Shown here: positions 1 to 5,565 of the stretch, one piece after another
Layout: each line of letters starts with the position of its first letter
Position numbering within the stretch: position 1 is the stretch's first letter
NCBI GenBank assembly: GCA_005880345.1
Contig: VBGE01000045.1
Location: 1-8,423 of the forward strand
From: Chloroflexota bacterium
GTDB lineage: Bacteria > Chloroflexota > Dormibacteria > Dormibacterales > Dormibacteraceae
Length of the DNA: 8,423 nucleotides
Reading direction: 5' to 3'
Made by a program: the position numbers and the translations under genes
Notes under the pieces: model-generated
What the model saw: the letters and a program-made list of their open reading frames with translations, nothing else
Database searches by the model: none
What the model was told of the DNA's origin: nothing

Positions 1-354
1 GACGCGGAACATGTGGATGACCACCATCACGATCAGGATGTTGGCGCTCCAGAAATGGACTCCGCGGATGAGCCAGCCCAGGTAGACCTGGTTCTGGATG
101 AAGTTCACGCTGTCGTACGCGACGGCGGGGTTGCCGCTGGCGTCGGGCACGTAGTACAGGGCCAGCAGGACGCCGGTGAGCAGCTGGAACACGATGAGGA
201 TGAAGACCATCCCCCCGAAGCAGTAGTAGAAGGCGTTGGCGAAGTTGGGGACGCGCTGATAAAGGGCCTCGTCGACCGCCTTGGTGAATGGATAGCGCTC
301 ATCGAGCCAGTCGACGACCGCCACCTGGATGTCGCGAGGGTGCGGGATCGCCAT
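1..354 (-). CDS. qcrB: Cytochrome b (bc-complex quinol oxidase subunit), N-terminal part
   Basis: This is the first 118 residues of a cytochrome b/b6-type membrane protein; the gene continues past the left edge. Cytochrome b carries the two b hemes and quinone sites of the bc complex in the cytoplasmic membrane. Seen in the sequence: a first hydrophobic helix at about residues 41-68 with a G-G-rich start, then the loop Y-L-G-W-L-I-R-G leading into the second helix. That helix carries H100 and H114, separated by 13 residues as in helix B of the family, where they ligate one b heme each; R117 follows. The ATG start lies one base after the TGA stop of the Rieske gene, so the two are surely co-transcribed and probably translationally coupled. 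The partner histidines and the C-terminal domain are outside the window, so a b6-type and a full-length cytochrome b cannot be told apart. Confidence 0.9.
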   Translation of the reverse strand, partial: MAIPHPRDIQVAVVDWLDERYPFTKAVDEALYQRVPNFANAFYYCFGGMVFILIVFQLLTGVLLALYYVPDASGNPAVAYDSVNFIQNQVYLGWLIRGVHFWSANILIVMVVIHMFRV

Positions 355-355
355 G

Positions 356-892
356 TCAGAAACCCAGCTCGAGGCCCTCGACCTGGATCTGGTTGGGGCT
401 GTCGCCCTTCTTCCAGGTGAGATGCGATAGCGGATAGGCGGCGGGTCCGCGCAGAACCGTCCCGTCGATGTGGAATCGGGAGCCGTGGCACGGGCAGTCG
501 AACGTCTTGGCGTCGGTGTTGAACGCCACCGAGCATCCGAGGTGCGAACAGTTCTGGGCGAAGACTTCGACCTTGCCGCCGGCTTTGACCACGAAGCCGC
601 CGAACGCCAGGTCACCGGGGGCATTGTCCCCACCGCCATCGGCCATGACGAAGGCCGCGTTCGGGCTCGTTGGGGTCAGGATGCGCGTCGCGGAGTTGTC
701 CTCCAGCTGGTCGAGTGGCGTGTCGAGCGCGATCGCGAGAGGCTTCTTCTTCTGGCCCGACGGCGCCGCCGGCCACAGGTAAACGAGGATCGGGAGGCCA
801 CCCGCCACCACGGTTGCGGTCAGAAGGCTGGCGAGCCACCAGCCGAGAAAAGTTCGGCGGGAGTATCGCCTCAGCGCCGAAGCGTCTGCCAT
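356..892 (-). CDS. qcrA: Rieske [2Fe-2S] protein of the bc complex, Tat-targeted
   Basis: A 178-residue Rieske protein that passes electrons from quinol to a cytochrome c or equivalent acceptor. Residues 11-17 (S-R-R-T-F-L-G) form a twin-arginine motif just before a membrane helix at about 18-40, the usual export signal and anchor of Rieske proteins that are folded with their cluster before export. The two cluster boxes are C-S-H-L-G-C at 115-120 and C-P-C-H-G-S at 133-138: expected ligands are C115, H117, C133 and H136, with a C120-C135 disulfide. The chosen ATG lies 12 bases after the trpS stop; a TTG at 901 would add three residues but has no better ribosome site. The order trpS, Rieske, cytochrome b with tiny gaps indicates one transcript. 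A glycine/aspartate-rich loop at about 84-99 precedes the cluster domain. Assignment as a bc-complex rather than a dioxygenase ferredoxin rests on the Tat anchor and the adjacent cytochrome b. Confidence 0.93.
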   Translation of the reverse strand: MADASALRRYSRRTFLGWWLASLLTATVVAGGLPILVYLWPAAPSGQKKKPLAIALDTPLDQLEDNSATRILTPTSPNAAFVMADGGGDNAPGDLAFGGFVVKAGGKVEVFAQNCSHLGCSVAFNTDAKTFDCPCHGSRFHIDGTVLRGPAAYPLSHLTWKKGDSPNQIQVEGLELGF

Positions 893-904
893 CCGGCTCA
901 AATG

Positions 905-1915
905 TTAACGATCCAGGTAAGGCGGCAGGCCGACCGCCCGGCGGGCCTCGACCAGCGTCTGGCGGGCGACCTCGCGCGCCTTGAGGCTGCCGTCCTCGAG
1001 GATCGCGTTCACTCCCTCGGGTGAGAGCTCGGCGCGGACCTCGCGGAACGGCCGGAACATCTCGATCAACCGCTCGGCCAGGAGCTTTTTCTTGTCGTAA
1101 CACCCGATCTGGGCCTTGCGGCACAGCTCCCAGTAGTGCTCCCAGTCGTCGAAGAAGATCTTGTAGAACGCGCAAACGTTGCACAGGCGCGGGTGGCCGG
1201 GGTCGGTCCTGCGCGGCCGCTTGACGTCGGTGACCATGCTGAGCACCTGCTTGCGGATGACCTCGGGCTCATCGGTCACGCCGACGATGTTGCCCACCGT
1301 CTTCGACATGCGCTGCTTGCCGTCGGTGCCCTTGACGAGGGGCGTCTCGGTCAGCAGCGCCTGCGGTTCGGGGAAGACGGGCGCGTAAATCCGGTTGAAG
1401 CGCCGCGTGACCTCCCGGACCAGTTCGAGGTGGGCGAGCTGGTCCTTGCCGACCGGCACGCCAACTCCCTTCACCATCAGGACGTCCGCGCCCTGCAGCA
1501 CCGGATACGAGAAGAGGCCGAGGTTGACGTTGTCGGGGTGCTTCTTAGCCATCTCCTTGAACGTCGGCACGCGCTGGACCCAGCTGAGCGGGGTGACCAT
1601 CGAGAGCAGAAGCGTCAGCTCCGCCACCTCGGGCACCTTCGACTGCAGGTACAGCACGCTGCGGTTCGGGTCGATCCCGACGGCGAGAAGGTCGGCGGCC
1701 AGGTCGAACACCTTGTCCTCGGCCTTGTGGCCGTCGGGCTCAGTCGTCAGCGCGTGGTAGTCCGCGACGAAGTAGAAGCATTCGTACCGGTCCTGCAGCT
1801 CGACCCAGTTCTTCGCCGCGCCCAGGTAGTTGCCGATGTGGAACCGGCCGGTGGGCCGCATGCCGCTGAGGATTCGGATTGATTCGGCCACGGCGAACGA
1901 GTGTAGCCCGAGCAT
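905..1915 (-). CDS. trpS: Tryptophanyl-tRNA synthetase
   Basis: A 336-residue class I aminoacyl-tRNA synthetase charging tRNA-Trp, at the usual length for bacterial TrpRS. Seen: the N-terminal S-G-M-R-P-T-G segment at 17-23, the HIGH-class motif H-I-G-N at 26-29, the V-P-V-G-K-D-Q-L-A-H-L-E signature at 153-164, and a KMSKS-class loop R-M-S-K-T at 202-206. The C-terminal part has cysteines at 245, 248, 265 and 272 that resemble, but do not match, the iron-sulfur cysteine set known in Thermotoga TrpRS. The ATG start gives an eight-residue lead before a GTG codon at 1891; starting there would put the conserved I-L-S-G stretch at residues 7-10, nearer the family norm, and a TACACT hexamer lies 8 bases upstream of it. 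Neither start has a visible Shine-Dalgarno sequence. It heads the minus-strand block with the Rieske and cytochrome b genes, an unrelated but apparently co-transcribed pair. Confidence 0.95.
   Translation of the reverse strand: MLGLHSFAVAESIRILSGMRPTGRFHIGNYLGAAKNWVELQDRYECFYFVADYHALTTEPDGHKAEDKVFDLAADLLAVGIDPNRSVLYLQSKVPEVAELTLLLSMVTPLSWVQRVPTFKEMAKKHPDNVNLGLFSYPVLQGADVLMVKGVGVPVGKDQLAHLELVREVTRRFNRIYAPVFPEPQALLTETPLVKGTDGKQRMSKTVGNIVGVTDEPEVIRKQVLSMVTDVKRPRRTDPGHPRLCNVCAFYKIFFDDWEHYWELCRKAQIGCYDKKKLLAERLIEMFRPFREVRAELSPEGVNAILEDGSLKAREVARQTLVEARRAVGLPPYLDR
1900..1905 (-). promoter_or_regulatory. Possible -10 box (TACACT) for a leaderless trpS start
   Basis: Read on the minus strand, TACACT (TAnnnT form) ends 8 bases before the in-frame GTG at 1891. 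That spacing would place the transcript start at or next to the codon, as in leaderless genes. No -35 element is visible. It competes with the ATG at 1915, in which case this hexamer is just coding sequence. Confidence 0.25.
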
Positions 1916-1921
1916 TACGAT
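1916..1921 (+). promoter_or_regulatory. Possible -10 box (TACGAT) for the flippase gene
   Basis: TACGAT fits the TAnnnT pattern and ends 9 bases before the TTG start at 1931. It lies in the 15-base gap between the divergent trpS and flippase starts, next to the 8-base palindrome TGAATTCA (1922-1929). No -35 element or Shine-Dalgarno sequence is visible, so transcription would be nearly leaderless. Short motif, low certainty. Confidence 0.25.
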
Positions 1922-1930
1922 TGAATTCAG

Positions 1931-3403
1931 TTGCCAGACAACGACCTACCAGACGGCCCTCCGCCCGAGGCATTGGGGCTCGGCTCGAGGGCGCTGCGGA
2001 ACACGATCATCGTCCTCGCCGCAAAAGTCGTCGCGCGCCTGATCGCGCTCGTGACGGTGCTGTACATGGTGCGCAAGCTGGGCCCGGCCCACTACGGCTC
2101 GTTCACCGTCCTCATCAACTTGAGCGCGATCGCGAGCGTCCTGCTGGACCTGGGCTTCAACGTGCTCTTCGTCCGAGAAGGCGCCCGCCACCACGACCAG
2201 ATCCAGCGATACCTCCGCAACGTGATGTCGCTGCGCCTGATCATGTCGATAGCCGCCTTGGGATTGCTGGCAGTGCTGCTCGCGCCTCTCCATCTGACCA
2301 ACCTTCTCGTCCCGGGGTTCGTCCTGATGGTCCTGACCTCTTACTCGACGTTGCTGCGCAACGGCCTCTACGCCGTCCAGCAGCTCGGCTACGAAGCGAT
2401 TGCCGTGATCCTGGAGAGCGCCATTCTGCTGGTCTTGATCCTGTACGGAGGGCGCACGGGTCAGCCGGTCGAGTACTACATCTGGGCTTACGCCGCGCAG
2501 TACGCGTTCAGCTGCGTGTACTTCTCCATCGTGCTCGCCGTCAAGCGCCTTGCCCTGGTGGGATGGGCCTTCGAAGTCCCGTTCTTGCGCGAGTGGTTCT
2601 GGAAGGGCCTGCCCTTTGCGTTGACGTTTGTCCTGACAATCCTCTATTTCCGCATCGACCAGCCGCTCATCGCGGCGTTCAGAGGCTTGACCGAAGCCGG
2701 CTGGTATGCGGCTGCTTACAAACCGATCGAGTCGCTCCTGTTCGTCCCCATCACATTTCTTTCCATCGTCTTTCCGGTGCTGAGCGTCTATCACCACCAG
2801 CGTCCCGCCGAGCTGCTCGATGCGGTCAATCGTTTCTACAAGGCTCTGCTGCTCATGGGCTGGCCCGTGAGCGTCGGCATTTTCGTGCTGGCCCGCCCGC
2901 TTACGCCGCTGTTGCTCGGCCGGGACTTCCTGCCGTCGGAGGCGGCGCTCAGGGTACTGGCCATTGCGCTGGCGATCGCATTCGTGAACAACGCGTTCAT
3001 TGGCGCGCTCAACGCCTCCGACCGGCAGATCTCCTTTACCTGGGCGGCGGCCTGGAGCGTGGTCGCCAACCTCGCGCTGAACCTTGCTTTGATCCCTGTT
3101 TTCGGCTACCAGGGAGCAAGCTGGGCGACGGTCATGACAGAGCTCGTACTGGCCGTCGCCGGCTGGATCCTGACCGCTCGTCACGTGGGGCGGGTGGCGG
3201 TGGTGTCGTTGAGCTGGCGGGTCGTCCTGTCGGGCTTGATCATGGGTATCGCTATCTTTCCGCTGCGCGACGTGGGCGGCTTCATGGTCGCGATCCCGAT
3301 CGTCGCCGGCGCAGTCGTGTACGGCGCCGCGGTGCTCATCCTCCGTGCGCTGAGTGGCGATGAGATCGCGTGGGCGCGCCGCGCCCTGGCGCTGGCCCGA
3401 TGA
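1931..3403 (+). CDS. Polysaccharide/lipid-linked oligosaccharide flippase (Wzx/MATE-like)
   Basis: A 490-residue integral membrane protein. Fourteen hydrophobic segments can be marked, near residues 25-46, 57-80, 101-120, 125-149, 154-173, 182-204, 226-250, 268-287, 305-329, 338-360, 370-391, 396-416, 425-445 and 450-473. That count, the length, and the start (A-L-R-N-T then a long helix, R-K-L-G-P-A-H-Y-G-S-F at 48-58) match the oligosaccharidyl-lipid flippase group of the MOP superfamily, which moves undecaprenyl-linked sugar units across the cytoplasmic membrane. The helix around 229-250 contains R241 and D243, typical of charged residues within these transporters. The start is TTG, the first usable codon after an in-frame TGA at 1922-1924; no ribosome site is visible. 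It ends in an ATGA overlap with the exonuclease gene. The dTDP-sugar cassette 2 kb downstream is a plausible source of its cargo, but no glycosyltransferase is present. The substrate is unknown. Confidence 0.82.
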   Translation: MPDNDLPDGPPPEALGLGSRALRNTIIVLAAKVVARLIALVTVLYMVRKLGPAHYGSFTVLINLSAIASVLLDLGFNVLFVREGARHHDQIQRYLRNVMSLRLIMSIAALGLLAVLLAPLHLTNLLVPGFVLMVLTSYSTLLRNGLYAVQQLGYEAIAVILESAILLVLILYGGRTGQPVEYYIWAYAAQYAFSCVYFSIVLAVKRLALVGWAFEVPFLREWFWKGLPFALTFVLTILYFRIDQPLIAAFRGLTEAGWYAAAYKPIESLLFVPITFLSIVFPVLSVYHHQRPAELLDAVNRFYKALLLMGWPVSVGIFVLARPLTPLLLGRDFLPSEAALRVLAIALAIAFVNNAFIGALNASDRQISFTWAAAWSVVANLALNLALIPVFGYQGASWATVMTELVLAVAGWILTARHVGRVAVVSLSWRVVLSGLIMGIAIFPLRDVGGFMVAIPIVAGAVVYGAAVLILRALSGDEIAWARRALALAR

Positions 3404-4257
3404 GCAGCCGCCCTCTTTACCTCAAGCCTCGCGGCGCGGCCCAGCCCGTGCCCTGGGAGGAGATCGCGGTCGATGCGCCGGAGGTCAGCCCGCAGACGCC
3501 ACTGGCGGACGCGCAGTTCGTGGCCCTGGACGTGGAGACGACCGGGAACTCGCCGTTTCTCGTCCTGGAGATCGGCGCCGAGCGCTTCACGCTCGACCGC
3601 ACCCTGTCCTTCTTCGACACTCTGGTCGACTGCCGCGCACCCATCAACCCCTACGCCAAAAAGCGCCACCACATCGACCGCTCGATGCTCATCGGGGCGC
3701 CGGAATTCAAGGACGCGCGCCGGGGGTTCCTCCGTTTCGCCCAGGGAGCGGTCCTGGTCGAGCACAGCCATGACGCGTTCGACACGTGGTTGGTCGGCAG
3801 GGGGCTCGAGAGCCCGCTCGAGCATCCGATCATCGACACCACAGCGCTGGCGCGCCTCGTCCTCGACCTGCCCAAGGGCCAGACGCCTGGCCTGGCGCGC
3901 CTGGTCGAGGAGCTCGGCCTGGACGTGACTCCAGCGCATGCCGCCCTGGATGACGCCCGCGCCACGGCCATGGTCTTCCGCGCTCTGATCGCGCGAGCGC
4001 GTGAGCTCCTGGGCTGGAATACGGTCGGCGAGGTCCTGGCCGCGCTGCCCCGGCCGGTGGTCGACCGGACTGCTACTCGAAGAGGGCCAGCTGCAGGTCC
4101 GGCTCGGGGTGCTCCAGGCCGGACAACCCCACCCCGATCAGCCGCACCGGCCGCGACTCCACGTGCGACTTCTCCAGCGCCGAGCGGGCGGCGCGGAAGA
4201 TCGTCTCGACGTCGTCGGTCGGGCTCGTCCGGCTCACCTGGCGGCTCACGAGCTTGA
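3400..4257 (+). CDS. DEDDh-family 3'-5' exonuclease (DnaQ/PolC epsilon-like)
   Basis: A 285-residue protein whose residues about 38-200 form a DEDDh exonuclease domain, the fold of proofreading subunits. Exo I is D-V-E-T-T-G with D44 and E46; Exo II is H-S-H-D-A-F-D with D128; Exo III is H-A-A-L-D-D-A with H180 and D185, the spacing expected for DEDDh. All catalytic residues are present. The ATG was chosen because it overlaps the flippase stop as ATGA (3400-3403), implying coupled translation; an in-frame ATG at 3370 would overlap the flippase more deeply. Residues from about 222 to the end are low-complexity Arg/Pro/Ser/Gly/Ala sequence and lie antisense to the last 185 bases of dinB, so this tail may come from a lost stop codon and not a real domain. 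The role could be DNA repair proofreading or RNA trimming; a link with the facing polymerase is only suggested by position. Confidence 0.85.
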   Translation: MSSRPLYLKPRGAAQPVPWEEIAVDAPEVSPQTPLADAQFVALDVETTGNSPFLVLEIGAERFTLDRTLSFFDTLVDCRAPINPYAKKRHHIDRSMLIGAPEFKDARRGFLRFAQGAVLVEHSHDAFDTWLVGRGLESPLEHPIIDTTALARLVLDLPKGQTPGLARLVEELGLDVTPAHAALDDARATAMVFRALIARARELLGWNTVGEVLAALPRPVVDRTATRRGPAAGPARGAPGRTTPPRSAAPAATPRATSPAPSGRRGRSSRRRRSGSSGSPGGSRA

Positions 4258-5197
4258 AGTCGGGCAGCTTCAGCTTCACGTAGATCGTCCGCGCGCGGAC
4301 GCCATCCGTCTTCAGCCGCTCCGTCACGCGATCCGTGAGGTCACGCAGCGCCGTCTCGAGCTGACCGCGGTCGCTGACGTCGTTCTCGAACGTTGTCTCG
4401 GCGGAGATCGTCTTGGCGGGCTTGCTGCCGTCGACCGGCGCCCGGTCGCGGCCCTGGGCCAATCGCTGCAGGACGGCCCCGTTCGTGCCCAGCGCCTGGA
4501 CGAGTCGCTGCGTCTCATATGCGGCGAGCGCGCCCACGGTGCGCAGACCCATCGCGTGCAGGCGCTCTTCGGTCTTCGGGCCGAGCCCGGGGATGACCCC
4601 GATCGGCAGCGGCGCCAGGAAGTCCGCCTCGGTGCCGGGCAGGACCAGGACCAGGCCGTCGGGCTTGCGCGTCCCGCTCGCCACTTTGGCGACGAGCTTG
4701 GACGTCGCTGCGCCCACCGACGCGGTCAGGCCCACCTCGGTGTGCACCTGGAACTTGATCCTGCGCGCCACCTCCTCCGCGGTGGAGGTGCCGTGGCGAG
4801 TGCGCGCGGTGACGTCGAGGTACGCCTCGTCGAGGGCAACTCCTTCCACCAGCTCGGGCGAGGTGAAACGGCGAAAGATCTGGTGGACGAGCCGGCTGGC
4901 CTCGCGGTAGCGCGCGCCGTCGGGCGGCATCACCGTCAGCTGGGGGCAGAGCTGCATGGCCTCGTGAAGCGGCATGGCCGAGCGCACGCCGTAACTACGG
5001 GCCTCATAGGAGGCCCCCATGATCACGGCCCGGCGCGACCGGCCGGCGACCGCGACCGGGATGCCGCGGAGCTTGGGGTCGTCGCGCTGGTGGACCGACG
5101 TGTAGAAAGCATCCAGGTCGACGTGGAGGATCGTTCGGGGCCAGTTCTCCGGTCTCGGCAATGCGCCGAGAGTGTGCCACAAGGCATTGTGGCCCAC
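4073..5197 (-). CDS. dinB: DNA polymerase IV (Y-family translesion polymerase)
   Basis: A 374-residue Y-family polymerase that copies past DNA lesions with low fidelity. The catalytic acids are D27 (in H-V-D-L-D-A-F, 25-31) and D123-E124 (A-L-D-E-A-Y-L-D, 121-128). Y32 is at the steric-gate position, where many DinB proteins have Phe. The S-Y-E-A-R-S-Y-G-V segment lies at 63-71, and a helix-hairpin-helix thumb (I-P-G-L-G-P-K-T) at 202-209. The C-terminus ends Q-L-A-L-F-E (369-374), a textbook beta-clamp-binding peptide, showing the end is intact. The frame stays open far upstream through the neighbouring gene; GTG at 5197 was chosen because it follows that gene's stop by 20 bases and gives family length. 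TTG at 5182 or 5161 are alternatives, and no start has a clear ribosome site. I see no LexA-type operator in front of it. Probably co-transcribed with the small membrane protein upstream. Confidence 0.94.
   Translation of the reverse strand: MGHNALWHTLGALPRPENWPRTILHVDLDAFYTSVHQRDDPKLRGIPVAVAGRSRRAVIMGASYEARSYGVRSAMPLHEAMQLCPQLTVMPPDGARYREASRLVHQIFRRFTSPELVEGVALDEAYLDVTARTRHGTSTAEEVARRIKFQVHTEVGLTASVGAATSKLVAKVASGTRKPDGLVLVLPGTEADFLAPLPIGVIPGLGPKTEERLHAMGLRTVGALAAYETQRLVQALGTNGAVLQRLAQGRDRAPVDGSKPAKTISAETTFENDVSDRGQLETALRDLTDRVTERLKTDGVRARTIYVKLKLPDFKLVSRQVSRTSPTDDVETIFRAARSALEKSHVESRPVRLIGVGLSGLEHPEPDLQLALFE
5176..5193 (-). repeat. Perfect 7-bp inverted repeat at the dinB start
   Basis: GCCACAA (5176-5182) and TTGTGGC (5187-5193) form a perfect 7-base-pair stem with a 4-base loop. 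It starts just inside the chosen GTG codon of dinB, and its minus-strand transcript could fold over the first codons. No T-run follows, so it is not a standard terminator. It may be an operator, a translation-controlling hairpin, or chance. Confidence 0.4.
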
Positions 5198-5217
5198 AGG
5201 CAGGTTAGGCCCCCGGT

Positions 5218-5523
5218 TTAGCTCCCCAGGGCGGCGGTCACGTTGGAGAAGACGTTGGCGATCTGGTTGGCCATGGTCAGCAAGACCACAAGGACGGCGA
5301 GGGAGACGAGCACGACCACGCCGATCGCGCCCAGGACGATCCCGATCGTGATGCCCGCGGCCGATCCCGTCGACGCGCCCGGAACCTGGTTCGGCACCCA
5401 GGTGTAGCCGTTCCAGCGCCAGCGCCGGTCGGGCGAAATGGCCGGCTTCCACTCCTTGCCGTCCCACCACCAGACCCCGTCGGGCGAGAAGCGCGGTGGC
5501 GGCTGCGGAGGGGTGGCCCCCAT
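5218..5523 (-). CDS. Small membrane protein with two N-terminal W-W-D-G motifs
   Basis: A complete 101-residue protein of unknown function. A proline-rich start (residues 5-10) leads into two related units: S-P-D-G-V-W-W-W-D-G-K-E-W at 13-25 and S-P-D-R-R-W-R-W-N-G-Y-T-W at 30-42, a 17-residue period. These resemble the DUF2510-type tryptophan motif found beside membrane helices in many high-GC bacteria; that similarity is by eye. One hydrophobic helix follows at about 57-83, then an uncharged tail of 18 residues. Positive charges are on the N-terminal side, so the motif domain should be cytoplasmic. The start is ATG, with no clear Shine-Dalgarno sequence but a possible TATCGT -10 box 8 bases upstream. 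It is 20 bases upstream of dinB on the same strand and diverges from the RmlA-like gene. A relative with the reverse domain order lies at the right end of the window. Confidence 0.8.
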   Translation of the reverse strand: MGATPPQPPPRFSPDGVWWWDGKEWKPAISPDRRWRWNGYTWVPNQVPGASTGSAAGITIGIVLGAIGVVVLVSLAVLVVLLTMANQIANVFSNVTAALGS

Positions 5524-5531
5524 GCCGCTGA

Positions 5532-5537
5532 ACGATA
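5532..5537 (-). promoter_or_regulatory. Possible -10 box (TATCGT) for the small W-W-D-G gene
   Basis: On the minus strand TATCGT (TAnnnT) ends 8 bases before the ATG at 5523, a spacing compatible with leaderless transcription. It overlaps the GATAAT hexamer facing the other way, so the two divergent genes may compete for polymerase. No -35 element is seen. Confidence 0.3.
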
Positions 5538-5539
5538 AT
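5534..5539 (+). promoter_or_regulatory. Possible -10 box (GATAAT) for the dTDP-sugar operon
   Basis: GATAAT matches the TATAAT consensus at five of six bases and lies in the 38-base divergent gap. It ends 8 bases before ATG 5548, the start of a five-codon ORF, and 22 bases before the TTG start of the RmlA-like gene. No convincing -35 element is seen at the usual distance. Confidence 0.35.
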
Positions 5540-5547
5540 CCCGAAAG

Positions 5548-5565
5548 ATGAAGGGCGTGGATTGA
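5548..5565 (+). CDS. Possible five-codon leader ORF coupled to the RmlA-like gene
   Basis: ATGAAGGGCGTGGATTGA encodes Met-Lys-Gly-Val-Asp and stops in a TTGA overlap with the TTG start of the next gene. Its first four residues equal those of the RmlA-like protein (M-K-G-V), and the 14 bases at 5548-5561 match 5562-5575 at ten positions. It may be a true leader peptide used for reinitiation, or the remnant of the original gene start after a 14-base tandem duplication. Translation is not shown. Confidence 0.3.
   Translation: MKGVD

Noticed and set aside
1871..1887. Direct repeat GATTCGG (1871-1877 and 1881-1887) as an operator
   Set aside because: It lies within trpS codons and is short enough to be chance.
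1946..3184. 412-residue open frame on the minus strand inside the flippase gene
   Set aside because: Gln/Arg/Asp/Glu-rich translation without motifs, antisense to a well-supported membrane protein.
1879..3363. 494-residue open frame on the plus strand overlapping the flippase
   Set aside because: Arg/Pro/Ala-rich shadow without helices; the overlapping frame gives fourteen clear membrane segments.
5176..5193. Inverted repeat as an intrinsic terminator
   Set aside because: The stem is short, no T-run follows on either strand, and it lies at a gene start.
4001..5221. 406-residue open frame on the plus strand opposite dinB
   Set aside because: It mirrors dinB, which has intact catalytic and clamp motifs. 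The translation is low-complexity Arg/His/Leu/Gly/Asp-rich, as expected for antisense of GC-rich genes.
5198..5561. LexA/SOS operator near dinB or its upstream gene
   Set aside because: I looked for GAAC-N4-GTTC and CTG-N10-CAG type sites in the gaps and found no convincing match.
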